From: JBBQFI01 sp038321775
GTDB lineage: Bacteria > Verrucomicrobiota > Verrucomicrobiia > Chthoniobacterales > UBA10450
Length of the DNA stretch: 64,000 bases
Direction: 5' to 3'
NCBI GenBank assembly: GCA_038321775.1
Contig: JBBQFI010000005.1
Location: 168,105 to 232,104 of the forward strand
The notes beneath the pieces were generated by a model. That model worked only from the letters and a program-made list of their open reading frames with translations, was not told the origin of the DNA and did not search any database. Shown one piece after another: positions 1-8,908 of the stretch (the stretch's first letter is position 1; each line of letters starts with the position of its first letter). The position numbers were made by a program, and so were the translations under genes.

Positions 1-93
1 GATTTGGATTCGACCGGTTATCTGCAAAAGCGCGATCAAATCTTCGGCGCCATGGGAATGAGTTTGCGCGTGGGCGAGACTGCGGCGGCCTAA
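1..93 (+). CDS. C-terminal end of an unidentified protein (partial)
   Basis: The first 30 codons of the window are open in frame 1 and stop at TAA (91-93). The peptide contains YLQKRDQIF and ends GMSLRVGETAAA. Only the tail of the gene is inside the window and I do not recognise the family. It is on the same strand as the MFS gene that starts 67 bp downstream, so the two could be co-transcribed. Confidence 0.5.
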   Translation, partial: DLDSTGYLQKRDQIFGAMGMSLRVGETAAA

Positions 94-160
94 AACCTGG
101 CGATAACTTGATACGCTCGACGGCCGTAACGATGTTGCGCATTCGCGATCGTCCCGGCGC

Positions 161-1480
161 ATGAGTTCAATCCACAACAATCCCCCGCCAACTGCTTCCG
201 TACCGGAAGACATGACAGGGCGGCCGCGTCGCGTGGTGACGGGCGGGATTTCGTTGCGCAATACTTTCTCCGCGCTGCGCCATCGGAATTTCCGGCTCTT
301 TTTTTATGGGCAGCTCATCTCGCTCATCGGCACATGGATGACGACGACAGCACAAGGCTGGCTCGTTTATCAATTGACCGGATCCAAAGCGCTGCTCGGT
401 GTTGTCGCCGCCTGCGCTTCCGCGCCCATGCTCGTCTTCTCCACCTGGGGTGGATGGGCGGCGGATCGTTACCCGAAACGTTCCGTTCTCGTCGCGACAC
501 AAATCAGTTCGATGATTCTGTCATTGCTCATGGCGGTGCTCGTCTGGAGCGGACACATCAAACCTTGGGAAATCATCGTCCTCGCGATGCTCGGCGGCGT
601 GACGATGGCGTTCGACATGCCGGCGCGACAATCGTTCGTCATCGAAATGACGAGCCGCGAAGATTTGATGAACGCAATTTCGCTCAACAGCTCGGTCTTC
701 AACGCCGCGCGCATCATCGGTCCGTCAATCGCGGGCATCTTGATGGCGAAAGTCGGAATCGCGATGTGCTTTTTCATCGATGGCGTGAGTTTCATCGCAG
801 TCATCGCCGGTCTTTTGATGATGCAATTGCCGAAGCGAAAATCCGCGCCGAGCGAGACCGGCGCGATCGGCCAGGCGCTGGAAGGATTTAGTTACGTTTG
901 GAATCATCCGCGACCGCTGACGATTCTCGCGCTCTTCGCTGTAGTGGGAATTTTCGGCTGGTCTTACTCTGTGCTCATGCCCGCCTTCGCGCACGACGTT
1001 CTTCATCTCGGCGAACAAGGCTATGGGATGATGATGGCCGCGAGCGGCGTCGGCGCTTTGATTGCAGCACTCACGGTCGCGACCGCGGGACACACTCTTC
1101 CTTCGCGCGCCCTGGCGCTCGGCGGCGTTTGGATTTTTTCTGCGGGGCTCGCGCTGTTTGCTTTCAATCGGAATCTTTACGTCGAACTCGCACTGTTGGC
1201 GCTCAGCGGTTTCGGCATCGTGCTTTATTTCTCAACCTCGAACACGACGCTGCAAACAATTGTGCCAGACGAAATGCGCGGCCGTGTCATGGGAATTTGG
1301 ACGCTGGTGTTCGGAGGAATGATGCCGTTGGGAAGTTTGCAAGCAGGCTTGATGGCGGACGTGCTCGGAACGCCGGCAACGATTGCAATTGGCGCGATCA
1401 TCTGCGCGCTTGCCGCGTTCGTTACTTTGGAAGTTGTGCGAAAACGCGAAGCGCGGCTCGCTGCGAACAACGTTTCGTAA
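161..1480 (+). CDS. MFS transporter (EntS/MFS_3-like exporter)
   Basis: A 439-residue polytopic membrane protein. After a soluble N-terminus of about 40 residues (ending RHRNFRLFFYGQLISLIGTW) come roughly twelve hydrophobic segments. The loop between segments 2 and 3 holds WGGWAADRYPKRSVL, the usual MFS G-x-x-x-D-R-x-x-R signature, and a second copy-like loop (PDEMRGRVMGIW) lies in the C-terminal half. Length and the RHRNFRLFF start fit the MFS_3 family (EntS-like exporters), which export small molecules such as siderophores or drugs using the proton gradient. The substrate cannot be read from sequence. The ATG at 161 is the first in frame. The tRNA-Thr gene follows on the other strand. Confidence 0.85.
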   Translation: MSSIHNNPPPTASVPEDMTGRPRRVVTGGISLRNTFSALRHRNFRLFFYGQLISLIGTWMTTTAQGWLVYQLTGSKALLGVVAACASAPMLVFSTWGGWAADRYPKRSVLVATQISSMILSLLMAVLVWSGHIKPWEIIVLAMLGGVTMAFDMPARQSFVIEMTSREDLMNAISLNSSVFNAARIIGPSIAGILMAKVGIAMCFFIDGVSFIAVIAGLLMMQLPKRKSAPSETGAIGQALEGFSYVWNHPRPLTILALFAVVGIFGWSYSVLMPAFAHDVLHLGEQGYGMMMAASGVGALIAALTVATAGHTLPSRALALGGVWIFSAGLALFAFNRNLYVELALLALSGFGIVLYFSTSNTTLQTIVPDEMRGRVMGIWTLVFGGMMPLGSLQAGLMADVLGTPATIAIGAIICALAAFVTLEVVRKREARLAANNVS

Positions 1481-1500
1481 AACGCACCGCGCGGGGAAAC

Positions 1501-1576
1501 TGGAGCCGGCAGACGGATTCGAACCGACGACCTGCTGATTACAAATCAGCTGCTCTACCAACTGAGCTATGCCGGC
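1501..1576 (-). tRNA. tRNA-Thr (anticodon UGU)
   Basis: On the minus strand the gene begins GCCGGCATAGCTCAGTTGGT, a standard acceptor and D-arm. The anticodon stem CTGAT/ATCAG closes the loop TTTGTAA, giving anticodon TGT (threonine, ACA). The T-arm reads GTCGGTTCGAATCC, the acceptor closes with TGCCGGC plus discriminator T, and CCA is encoded in the DNA (1503-1501). All four arms pair. Its 5' end faces the truncated quinone oxidoreductase gene at 1662. Confidence 0.97.
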
Positions 1577-1661
1577 GTTTACGAGGGAGAATAGCGGGTT
1601 TCTTTCTGTTTTCTACCGCGATTGTACGAACTCGCAGCCCCTGCAGGCCGAGGAACCTATC

Positions 1662-2456
1662 TCAAAAGGCCAGGTTTTTGGCGAGCAGCTTCACTAGCGT
1701 CGGGAAGATCGGCCGGGGTGGAGCCCCGATTAACGCTGGCAGGTTCATGCCATAGCCGACCAGGACGCCGCCTCGCCGCAGGATGGAGTAAGACTCGTCG
1801 TAGCTCTCGAAGCCCAGCGCATCGAAGACGGCATCGACTCCGCCAGCTCGCCGCATCGCGTCGATCCAGGCCTTGTCGGAGTAGGCAAAGGGCGTTGCTC
1901 CCGCGTCAATCAAGGCTGGATGGTTTTTGGGCGAAGCGGTCCCGAAAACTTCGGCACCTTGCATCCTGGCCAGAGTCATCAACGCACAGCCGACCGCTCC
2001 GCTCAGGCCGTGCACGAAGACTTTGTGGCCCGCCTGCACGCGCGCCGCGTGCCTCACCATCCCATACGCCGTGTTCCAATCCAGGATCAGCGCGGTAGCT
2101 TGTTGCGAATCAACTCCCGCGGGGACGGGCACCAGGTATTTCTCCGGTTGGTTGATCAACTCTGCTTCTGCTCCATAGATCGAGAGGCAGGTGACGCGGT
2201 CGCCGATCTGAAATTTCCGGCAGCCGGCGCCATTAGCTTGCACCCGGCCGACAAAGCCATAGCCAGGAGTCAGCAGCGCTTTTTTCTGAAACGGGTAAGT
2301 CCCCCGGCGCATGTTGATGTCCGCTCCCGAAAACCCGGAAAACTCCACCGCGATTTGCACTTCACCGGCCGAGGGCGTCGCGATGTCCTCGCTCACGACC
2401 ACGACCTTCGATTCGTCACCGAACTCGGTGATCAACGCTTTGCGGATTGTGGGCAT
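1662..2456 (-). CDS. Zinc-type quinone/alcohol dehydrogenase-like oxidoreductase, C-terminally short
   Basis: 264 residues of the medium-chain dehydrogenase/reductase (quinone oxidoreductase) family. The N-terminal GroES-like fold contains GDESKVVVV and TPGYGFVGRV; the Rossmann part contains the NADPH-binding region VFVHGLSGAVGCALMTLA. The zinc-ligand cysteines of true alcohol dehydrogenases are not seen, which suits a quinone or enone reductase. Family members are usually 320-340 residues; this one ends at KLLAKNLAF, so about 60-70 C-terminal residues are missing. The lost part lies next to the tRNA-Thr gene, only 85 bp away, so a rearrangement at this edge is likely. It is the last gene of the minus-strand oxidoreductase run and may not be functional. 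Confidence 0.75.
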   Translation of the reverse strand: MPTIRKALITEFGDESKVVVVSEDIATPSAGEVQIAVEFSGFSGADINMRRGTYPFQKKALLTPGYGFVGRVQANGAGCRKFQIGDRVTCLSIYGAEAELINQPEKYLVPVPAGVDSQQATALILDWNTAYGMVRHAARVQAGHKVFVHGLSGAVGCALMTLARMQGAEVFGTASPKNHPALIDAGATPFAYSDKAWIDAMRRAGGVDAVFDALGFESYDESYSILRRGGVLVGYGMNLPALIGAPPRPIFPTLVKLLAKNLAF

Positions 2457-2542
2457 AGGTTAATTGTTGAGGGGAAGCTTAGGGTTGAGCTTTAATTCGA
2501 TCGGTCAAGCCACCGGAAACGAACGAGCGACAGGCTCCAAAG

Positions 2543-3442
2543 TCAGATTTTGAAATAGCCCGTCGATCGCTCAAGCTCGGTAATCAGTCCGGGCTGCGTC
2601 GGCTCCCAGTTTAGTAGTTCTCCAGTCCGCTGACTTGAGGCGGGTCCGTCGGCGGCGGCGAAGGGCGCGAACCAACCGAAATGATCGGCCGCCTCGGCGA
2701 CTGACTTCGATACGACCGGAACCTTCAGCCGCTTTCCGATCACTTCGGCCATATCCCGAAACAGAATTCCCTCTTCGGCAACTCCGTGAAACCGCGCCTT
2801 GGGTGTAGCCTTCTCCAATGCGAGCCTGAACAACCTGGCCGCATCGAGTCGATGCACAGCCGTCCAGCGATTGCGCCCGTCGCCCACATATGCCGAGACG
2901 CCTTTCTCGCGCGCAATCCTAATGAGAATGCGAACAAATCCATGTTTGTCGCCGTCACCGTGGACGGATGGCGAAAGGCGCACCACCGAGACACGCACTC
3001 CCCGCGCGGCCAGCGAATCCGCTGCTTCCTCCGAGCCGCGGGGATAAGAGTCAGAGACGGGAGGACGTAGGTCCTCTTCAGTCGCAGGCCGCCCGGGCGT
3101 AATGAACGAGGCTCCTGCCGTAACGATCAAAGGCCGATCTGAGCCGACGAGCGCAGAGCCGAGAGCTTCGATCGCGTGCTTATCTATCTCACAGACTTCT
3201 TTGAACCTCGAGAAGTCGTGGATAAAGCCGGTGTGAATCACGCCATCGGAGCTCGCGGCTCCGCTGCGCAAGCTATCCAAGTCCTCAAGATCACCGCGAT
3301 GCACTTTTGCCCCCGCAGCGGTAGGAGACTTAGGTGACTTATCCGAACGAGCTAGGCCGAGCACTTGATAACCCGCGCCGATTAGTTCCTGAACAACGGC
3401 AGAACCAATGAAGCCGGTAGCTCCGGTAACGAAGATATTCAT
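2543..3442 (-). CDS. NAD(P)-binding extended SDR / epimerase-like oxidoreductase
   Basis: 299 residues beginning MNIFVTGATGFIGSAVVQEL, a textbook TGxxGxxG Rossmann motif of extended short-chain dehydrogenases. Further family-like segments are VIHTGFIHDF and LSPSVHGDGDKHGFV. At the usual catalytic YxxxK position the sequence reads SDSYPRGSEEA, so the lysine is replaced by serine; this is common in the atypical branch that includes NmrA-like and epimerase-related proteins. Substrate unknown. It lies in the minus-strand oxidoreductase run downstream of the TetR gene, about 86 bp from the quinone reductase, and seems complete. Confidence 0.85.
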   Translation of the reverse strand: MNIFVTGATGFIGSAVVQELIGAGYQVLGLARSDKSPKSPTAAGAKVHRGDLEDLDSLRSGAASSDGVIHTGFIHDFSRFKEVCEIDKHAIEALGSALVGSDRPLIVTAGASFITPGRPATEEDLRPPVSDSYPRGSEEAADSLAARGVRVSVVRLSPSVHGDGDKHGFVRILIRIAREKGVSAYVGDGRNRWTAVHRLDAARLFRLALEKATPKARFHGVAEEGILFRDMAEVIGKRLKVPVVSKSVAEAADHFGWFAPFAAADGPASSQRTGELLNWEPTQPGLITELERSTGYFKI

Positions 3443-3599
3443 GTTTTGATTGGTTAGGTTTAGCTTGATGCGCCTTCCAGTCCGACTTACTAGCGATCAT
3501 CTCTAAGAGCGCGATTGAGTGATCAGCCAAGCCCTAATTCCGGTGTGTTATTCGTCATGGACAAGCGATGCACGTTGCCAGCGAGAAAGAACGGAGTGC

Positions 3600-4247
3600 T
3601 CATCTCCGCCGCACATATTCATACCGATAGGCAACCCACATTTCTCCGCTGCCGTCCGCCATAATGAATCGCTCGTCAGCGGAGTCATGATCATCGTCTT
3701 GTTGGATCATGATTTCGTCCATCCGCAGCATTTGACCGGTGACGTTCTCGCCTGGGCCTGCGATGGCGAATGGTTGGAACGTGAGAGTAATCCTTCCCTT
3801 CTCACCGCGATCGAAGCTCGCCGCCGGCATGAGTCCTACCGGATTACGGGTGTCGATGGAGACATACTTCCAGCGGCCTTCTACGCGGTTGAAACTCAGG
3901 TAGAAAATCCGCCGAAAGTCAGGGCCAGTTGAGCCTGGTGCCGGCTGAATGATTTCTTGAAGGAACTGTCCTATCATCTTGCGCTCCGCAATATACTTGG
4001 TGGAAGTGGGTGTAGCCCCAAGTGAGGCCCAAACCGTTTCAACCACATCCCAAATTCCAACCCGCAGCGCCATTTGCGAATTCTCAGGCCCGAGTTCATT
4101 CAGGCGCGTTGCCGCTGAAGGTGCTTGCTGCGCCACGGTCTTGGCTGGCTCCGGCTCCGCAGGCTTTGCTTTGAGGCTCGTCATTAGAATCAATGCAAGG
4201 CCTATAGCTGCGCTACTGCGTTGGATGATTTTTGTTGTCGTCTTCAT
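3600..4247 (-). CDS. Uncharacterised secreted protein
   Basis: About 215 residues from the ATG at 4247. The N-terminus is a signal peptide (basic MKTTTKIIQR, then the hydrophobic AIGLALILMTSL) followed by a proline-rich linker (KPAEPEPAK). The mature part has WDVVETVW near residue 80, then alternating beta-strand-like segments such as RIFYLSFNRVEGRWKYVSID and ends GEMWVAYRYEYVRRR. The repeated aromatic strands suggest a small lipocalin-like or DUF1579-like beta-barrel, but this is a guess from texture. An upstream in-frame ATG at 4319 would put 24 residues before the signal peptide, so 4247 is preferred. It sits among the oxidoreductase genes on the same strand. Confidence 0.55.
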   Translation of the reverse strand: MKTTTKIIQRSSAAIGLALILMTSLKAKPAEPEPAKTVAQQAPSAATRLNELGPENSQMALRVGIWDVVETVWASLGATPTSTKYIAERKMIGQFLQEIIQPAPGSTGPDFRRIFYLSFNRVEGRWKYVSIDTRNPVGLMPAASFDRGEKGRITLTFQPFAIAGPGENVTGQMLRMDEIMIQQDDDHDSADERFIMADGSGEMWVAYRYEYVRRR

Positions 4248-4503
4248 GGTTGTGAGGTTCTTTCTGTTCCGGCTTACGAGCCGATGGTTTGTTAGTGTCC
4301 TGACGGGTGTAGAGACCATTGGCCCGAAGCCGAGTGCTCTGCCTCAGCCATCGGCGTGTTCCCGAAGGTATTGGATCGCCGGAGCAATAAATTCCGTTCG
4401 CTCCCATGTCGGATGCTGGTTACGGACCTGCGCGGCCGCAAAATCGAGTTCTGGACTCTGGGCATCAGTTCAGTCATATCAATTTTCATAGATTGTAATT
4501 CCT

Positions 4504-5534
4504 TTACTCGTTAGGTATCCAAGCTGTGCCCGCAGTGCCAAATGCAGTCGCAAACGCAATATTCTTTGCCGTTCGAGTGCGGTGGTCTCTTGGACTTTGC
4601 TCAATGACCTTCCATTCAAACTTAGCCGCGATCGCATCTAACTCTGCGAACGTATCCTGCGGCAGTTCCAAGTCCGCCGCTTCGAGATTCTCACGGAGAT
4701 GGGCTACTGAGGAGGTGCCGGGGATCAGCAGGATGTTAGACGAACGATGGAGAAGCCACGCAAGCGCGACTTGCATCGGTGTAGCTTGCAGGGAAGCCGC
4801 CGCCTCGTTAAGCGCCGATGATTGCAAGGGGCTAAATCCTCCCAGCGGGAAGAACGGCACGTAAGCGATTCCTTGCCTCGCGAGATCGTCGATGAACGCA
4901 TCATCGTTCCGGTGTGCCACGTTGTAGGCATTCTGCACGCACACGATCTCGGTGATCTTCTGTCCCTCACCTAACTGCGCGGGACTAATGTTGCTCAGGC
5001 CGAGGTGAGCGATCAATCCTTGCTCCTTGAGCTCGGCTAAAACACTTAGCGGTTCTTCGATCGAGCCTTCTGTAGGCGCCATCATTCCTCGACTCGGAGG
5101 TTAACTACATCCAGCCGGCCCAGTCCAAGATTCCGGAGGTTGTCGTGAACAGAATCGATCAGTCCCTCGCGCGACACGTCCGGAATCCAAGACTTATCCT
5201 CGCCGCGGCGGGCACCTACCTTGGTGACAATTACTAAGTCATTCGGATAAGGATGCAGCGCTTCCTTGATGATCTGATTAGTGACGTGCGGCCCGTAGAA
5301 GTCACTCGTGTCGATGTGGTTTACCCCGAGCGCTACTGCTTCGCGCAATACCGCTACGGCGGCGTCGCGATCGCGCGGCGGCCCGAACACGCCGGGGCCG
5401 GCAAGTTGCATCGCGCCGTAGCCGAGACGGTGCAAAGTCACGGAAGTTCCCGAGCTCGAACTGCCCGCCAAGGTTTGAGTGTTCGTCCGGAGCCGCACCA
5501 AGGCCAAGACTAACGCCGGTAGTGATCGCGACAT
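4504..5534 (-). pseudogene. Aldo/keto reductase split by a single-base deletion
   Basis: Two overlapping minus-strand frames together make one aldo/keto reductase. The first (5534-5082) contains LHRLGYGAMQLAGPGVFGPP and the catalytic region NHIDTSDFYGP, then stops after DVVNLRVEE. The second (5085-4504) continues MMAPTEGSIEEPLSVLAELK, with the C-terminal barrel and LLIPGTSS. Family members read NLRxGGxMAPTEGS across this point, which needs GTCGGAGGAATG; the sequence has GTCGAGGAATG, one G short (near 5091). It is therefore either a young pseudogene or a sequencing indel. The last codons CCTAACGAGTAA (Pro-Asn-Glu-stop) contain the dispersed octamer. It is the second of two adjacent aldo/keto reductase genes. 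Confidence 0.8.
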
Positions 5535-5567
5535 TCTCCATCTTCTTGTTCTCGTTAGGCATAACCG

Positions 5568-6632
5568 TTACGGTTTGATCCGATCGCGCATGCCGCCGAA
5601 CGCAATCATGCGAACGGGTTCCAGCGCGAGGAAATCGTGCGGGAATCCCATGGAAACAGCGCTGGCTTTGTCTAACCGCTCGAGCTGCTCCGGCGAGAGC
5701 TTCAGATCCACGCTGCGCAGGTTGTCTTCGAGTTGGGTGAGCTTGCGCGCTCCGACGATGGGGATGACCGGGACCGGGCGATAGCGTAACCACGCGAGAG
5801 CGACCTGCGCGGCGGAGACACCGAGCTCCTTCCCGACCGCGGCGATTTCCCGCACGGCGCCATGCGTCGCCTCCTCCACCGCGCCGAATCCCTTCATCAT
5901 TTCGCTGTGCATCCGCGCGCCCTCCGCTTCGGACGCTTTCGTGTTTTCCGGCAGGTATTTGCCGGTAAGGATGCCGTTGCGCAAAGGCGACCAGGCGAGC
6001 ACGGTCATCCCCTGGTCTTTCGCCACCGGGATCAGCTCACGCTCGACCGTTCGTTCGAGTAGGCTATATTCAATCTGCAAGCCGACGTAGCGGGTCCACC
6101 CGCGCAATTCCGCCAGCGTGTTCGATTTCGCCACGACCCAGGCGGGCGCGTCGGAGATGCCGACGTAGAGAACCTTGCCTGCGCGGACGAGATCGTCGAA
6201 GGCGCGCATGACTTCCTCGACCGGCGTCATCTGATCCCAAACATGCAGCCAGTAAAGATCGATGTAGTCGGTGCCGAGACGTTTTAAGCTGGCCTCCACT
6301 GCCTGCACCATGTTCTTGCGCTGGTTACCTCCGGCGTTGGCGTCGGTGCCGGGTTTGCCACTGAACCCAACGGTGGCGTTGGTGTATTTGGTGGCTAGGA
6401 CGATCTCTTCGCGGTGATCGCCGATGAATTCGCCCACGAGCTGTTCGCTGGTTCCGTTGGTATAAATGTTCGCCGTGTCAATGAAGTTGCCGCCTGCTTC
6501 GCGGAAGGCGTCGTAGATTTTGCGAGCTTCATCTTTCGCGGAGCCCCAGCCCCAATCGTCGCCGAAGGTCATGGTGCCAAGGCAGAGATCAGAAACACGC
6601 AAGCCGGAGCGGCCGAGTAGTTGGTAGTTCAT
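5568..6632 (-). CDS. Aldo/keto reductase
   Basis: 354 residues, a full-length (alpha/beta)8-barrel NADPH oxidoreductase. It starts MNYQLLGRSGLRVSDLCLG, then NFIDTANIYTNGTSEQLVGE (catalytic Asp and Tyr), VLATKYTN (Lys) and LYWLHVWD (His), which completes the D-Y-K-H tetrad. The C-terminal cofactor region is VIPIVGARKLTQLEDNL. The family reduces aldehydes and ketones to alcohols; the substrate is not evident. It lies in the minus-strand run, 42 bp downstream of an SDR and 33 bp upstream of the broken aldo/keto reductase. A remnant of a third copy of its first codons is found at 8518-8554. Confidence 0.92.
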   Translation of the reverse strand: MNYQLLGRSGLRVSDLCLGTMTFGDDWGWGSAKDEARKIYDAFREAGGNFIDTANIYTNGTSEQLVGEFIGDHREEIVLATKYTNATVGFSGKPGTDANAGGNQRKNMVQAVEASLKRLGTDYIDLYWLHVWDQMTPVEEVMRAFDDLVRAGKVLYVGISDAPAWVVAKSNTLAELRGWTRYVGLQIEYSLLERTVERELIPVAKDQGMTVLAWSPLRNGILTGKYLPENTKASEAEGARMHSEMMKGFGAVEEATHGAVREIAAVGKELGVSAAQVALAWLRYRPVPVIPIVGARKLTQLEDNLRSVDLKLSPEQLERLDKASAVSMGFPHDFLALEPVRMIAFGGMRDRIKP

Positions 6633-6674
6633 AGAATTGCTCTTGTTAGGTAGTTAACTTTTGTTTGCGCAGCA

Positions 6675-7420
6675 TCACCCTTGTGCCATCCCGCCATCGA
6701 CTAACAGCTCTGTGCCTGTGACGAAGGATGCGTCGTCAGACGCGAGATAAATCACAGCCTTGGCAATTTCTGAGGCCTGCCCGATTCGGCCGAGCGGCAC
6801 TTTTCCAACGATGCCAGCCGCCATCTTCTCCAGTTCTTCTTTCGGCAAACCCAGCTTGCCAAAAATTGGCGTTTCAATCGGACCGGGGCTGACGACATTC
6901 ACCCGGATCTTTTTGCCCGCGAGCTCGATCGCGAGCGTCTTGGCCAGACTGTTCAATGCCGCCTTGCCCGCGGCGTAAATGCTCGCGCCCGGCATCCCGA
7001 GGTGGACTGCCACGGTCGAGGTGAAAATAACAGATGCGCCTTCGCTCAAGAGCGGGAGTGCGCGTTGCACGGTGAAGTAAGCGCCTTTGAAATTCGCGTC
7101 CGTGATCTCGTCGAACAACGCCTCGTTAGACTCCGCCAGAGGCGCGAACCTCCCCACGCCGGCGTTAACGAAGAGGATGTCAACGCGCCCCACTTCCTTG
7201 CGAATGATCTCGAAGGCATGGTCGATGTCCGCCACGCGCGAAACGTCGGCGGTGACCGCAAGGGTGTCACCGCCGATTTCCTTCGCGGCTTTCTTCACGG
7301 CTTCGGCATTGCGCCCGATAATGACGACGCGCGCGCCCTCGGCTTTGAATTCCTGGACGGTGGCAAAACCTATGCCGCTATTCCCGCCTGTGATGACTGC
7401 GATTTTATTTTCAGTTTCAT
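6675..7420 (-). CDS. SDR family oxidoreductase with a frameshift at its fourth codon
   Basis: A classical short-chain dehydrogenase of about 245 residues: NKIAVITGGNSGIGFATVQE (cofactor loop), NAGVGRF, catalytic SIYAAGKAALNSLAK (YxxxK) and VSPGPIETPIF, ending TGTELLVDGGMAQG. The natural start is the ATG at 7420, but ATGAAACTGAAAATAAAATC is out of frame with the rest. Family members begin MKLENKIAVITGG, which needs CTGGAAAAT; the sequence has CTGAAAAT, one G short. No ATG, GTG or TTG lies close upstream in the correct frame. Either the gene is knocked out by this deletion or the base is a sequencing error. It follows another SDR gene by 29 bp. Confidence 0.8.
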
Positions 7421-7449
7421 AATGATGCTTTGTATTGAATCGGTTATTA

Positions 7450-8232
7450 TTAGTGAGCAGAGAACGCAGCCGCCATGGTGTCGTTGAACTGCTTGAAGAA
7501 CTGCTGGTATTTCTGCTCGCCGCCTTCGGCTGCAAAACGCAATGGGTGAACCTTCTTTACGCGGATTTCCCTGGCATCGGGCTGATCCTTTAAAATCTGC
7601 ATGACTTCCTCGATGAACTCAGGCAGAGGCATTGCGTTAGGATCGCTGGCCTGATGCTCACCCAAGAGCGTCGTCTGGACGTACGGCGGGATCAGCTCAA
7701 GAACTTCTACCTTGGTGTCTTTGAGCTGGTAACGAAGTGACTCGGAATAAGAGTGAATCGCAGCTTTGGTAGCGTTGTAGGTCGGGGTCATAGCCAGCGG
7801 CAGAAACGCCAGTCCCGAAGAGACATTCATAACAACCGCACGAGGCTGGCGCCTCAGCAGCGGTAGAAGCGCTGCGGTTAGACGAATTGGACCTAGCAGG
7901 TTTGTTGCGATCATAGCTTCAGATTCGGCCGTGTCTGACTGCTCGTTGAGAAGTGTTTCGGGCCGCATCACTCCCGCATTGTTGATGAGTACGTTAAGCG
8001 CCGGGTACCTACGCGTGATCTGTTCGGCGAAGGACTTGATGCTTTCAGCGGCGCTCACATCGAGTGTGAGCGACTTCATGCCGGGATTTGCGGCTGTCGT
8101 CTCATCCAGGGACTTGTTGCCGCGACCGGAGATGATGACCTCGTTACCCAGAGAGTGAAATGCCTCAGCGAGCCCGCGGCCGATACCTGAGCCGCCGCCT
8201 GTGATTAGAATGATGTTATTGGTTACTTGCAT
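7450..8232 (-). CDS. SDR family oxidoreductase (DltE-like)
   Basis: 260 residues from the ATG at 8232: MQVTNNIILITGGGSGIGRG (TGxxxGxG cofactor motif), LINNAGVMRPE, catalytic YNATKAAIHSYSESLRY (YxxxK), and LELIPPYVQTTL. The short C-terminus and the FAEQITRRYPALNVLINNAG stretch fit DltE-type SDRs, often found in gene sets with TetR regulators and other reductases. An upstream in-frame ATG at 8313 would add 27 residues with no family resemblance, so the later start is used. It is followed by a second SDR on the same strand and is probably part of the operon headed by the TetR gene at 8942. Confidence 0.9.
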   Translation of the reverse strand: MQVTNNIILITGGGSGIGRGLAEAFHSLGNEVIISGRGNKSLDETTAANPGMKSLTLDVSAAESIKSFAEQITRRYPALNVLINNAGVMRPETLLNEQSDTAESEAMIATNLLGPIRLTAALLPLLRRQPRAVVMNVSSGLAFLPLAMTPTYNATKAAIHSYSESLRYQLKDTKVEVLELIPPYVQTTLLGEHQASDPNAMPLPEFIEEVMQILKDQPDAREIRVKKVHPLRFAAEGGEQKYQQFFKQFNDTMAAAFSAH

Positions 8233-8264
8233 AGTTTTGTGAAGGTTGGTTGTGAAAGGGCGAC

Positions 8265-8477
8265 TTACGCGCCGTTTTCGTGTGCCTGGTTTGGGTTGAA
8301 GACACGATTCCACCCGTTGTCGGTATTGAAGATCGACATACTGAGCACGAGCATCGGGTCGTGCATCTGCCGAGGGAGCCGGAATAGGTCGCCGAATCTG
8401 CGAGGGGAGCTTCGCCGCGAGATTTTCGTTCTTCCCTCTGCGAACTGCCGCCGAGAGTCTCTACTTTCTGAGTTCAT
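8265..8477 (-). CDS. Small open frame of doubtful status
   Basis: A 70-codon frame starting MNSESRDSRRQFAEG and ending FNPNQAHENGA. It is arginine-rich in the first half and shows no recognisable domain. It lies between an aldo/keto reductase remnant (8518-8554) and the SDR at 8232, in the same direction as the operon. It may be a translated small gene or debris of the deleted reductase; codon use does not decide it. Confidence 0.25.
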   Translation of the reverse strand: MNSESRDSRRQFAEGRTKISRRSSPRRFGDLFRLPRQMHDPMLVLSMSIFNTDNGWNRVFNPNQAHENGA

Positions 8478-8517
8478 GGGTGTCCGTGTTCCTTGGTTAG
8501 TTGATGTAGGGTTCATC

Positions 8518-8554
8518 CGCGCAAGCCGGAGCGGCCAAGTAGTTTTGTTTTCAT
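8518..8554 (-). pseudogene. Remnant of the first codons of an aldo/keto reductase
   Basis: Starting at the ATG 8554-8552 the minus strand encodes MKTKLLGRSGLRG and then stops (TGA). The intact aldo/keto reductase at 6632 starts MNYQLLGRSGLRV. Over 23 bp (plus-strand 8519-8541 against 6599-6621) the DNA differs at one base. Nothing reductase-like follows, so this is the stub of a deleted gene copy. Confidence 0.6.
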
Positions 8555-8572
8555 AGGTTAATTGATTCGGCC

Positions 8573-8884
8573 TTATGCGAAGGCGAGCTGCGGGATCAGG
8601 TTTGGTGTGGGATAACTCGGCGCTTCGGTGACCGCATGGGCCTCCGGAGGCGGCATCAGGTTAAGTCTCGCGATGTGCGCCTCGACGAGGTCAGGCAGCA
8701 GCAAGTGCGGGAAGGCCGATAGCCGCGAAGCAACGGTTTCTTCCTCGTCCAGGACGAGGTGGATGATTTCGCCTAACTCGGGGTACGCCTGTTGGTAGAT
8801 CCGCTGCAGCCGAAGTTTCAGGTCCGCAAGTGCGCGGGTGAGGACGCCGGCAGAGACTGCGCTGATTGGTTCGTCGGTTTTCAT
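8573..8884 (-). CDS. Hypothetical protein, 103 residues
   Basis: A complete frame starting MKTDEPISAVSAGVLTRALA and ending NLIPQLAFA. The first 80 residues look helical, with a leucine-rich amphipathic stretch (LKLRLQRIYQQAYPELGEII) and an acidic LVLDEEETV; the tail is proline-rich. No known domain recognised. It starts 58 bp after the TetR stop, downstream of a dyad (8909-8922), and precedes the SDR and aldo/keto genes, so it may be the first gene of the regulated operon. Confidence 0.5.
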   Translation of the reverse strand: MKTDEPISAVSAGVLTRALADLKLRLQRIYQQAYPELGEIIHLVLDEEETVASRLSAFPHLLLPDLVEAHIARLNLMPPPEAHAVTEAPSYPTPNLIPQLAFA

Positions 8885-8908
8885 ATGTTAATTTCCACTT
8901 GGTATTTG

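Noticed and set aside
898..1755. A 285-codon plus-strand frame overlapping the MFS gene and tRNA
   Set aside because: It is a shadow of the MFS coding sequence, runs through the tRNA gene and is arginine/histidine-rich without any motif.
4292..4489. Small minus-strand frame starting MKIDMTELMPRVQNS
   Set aside because: The downstream peptide switches to a more sensible frame (RNQHPTWERTEFIAPAIQYL), so it may be a gene remnant, but neither frame is recognisable or complete.
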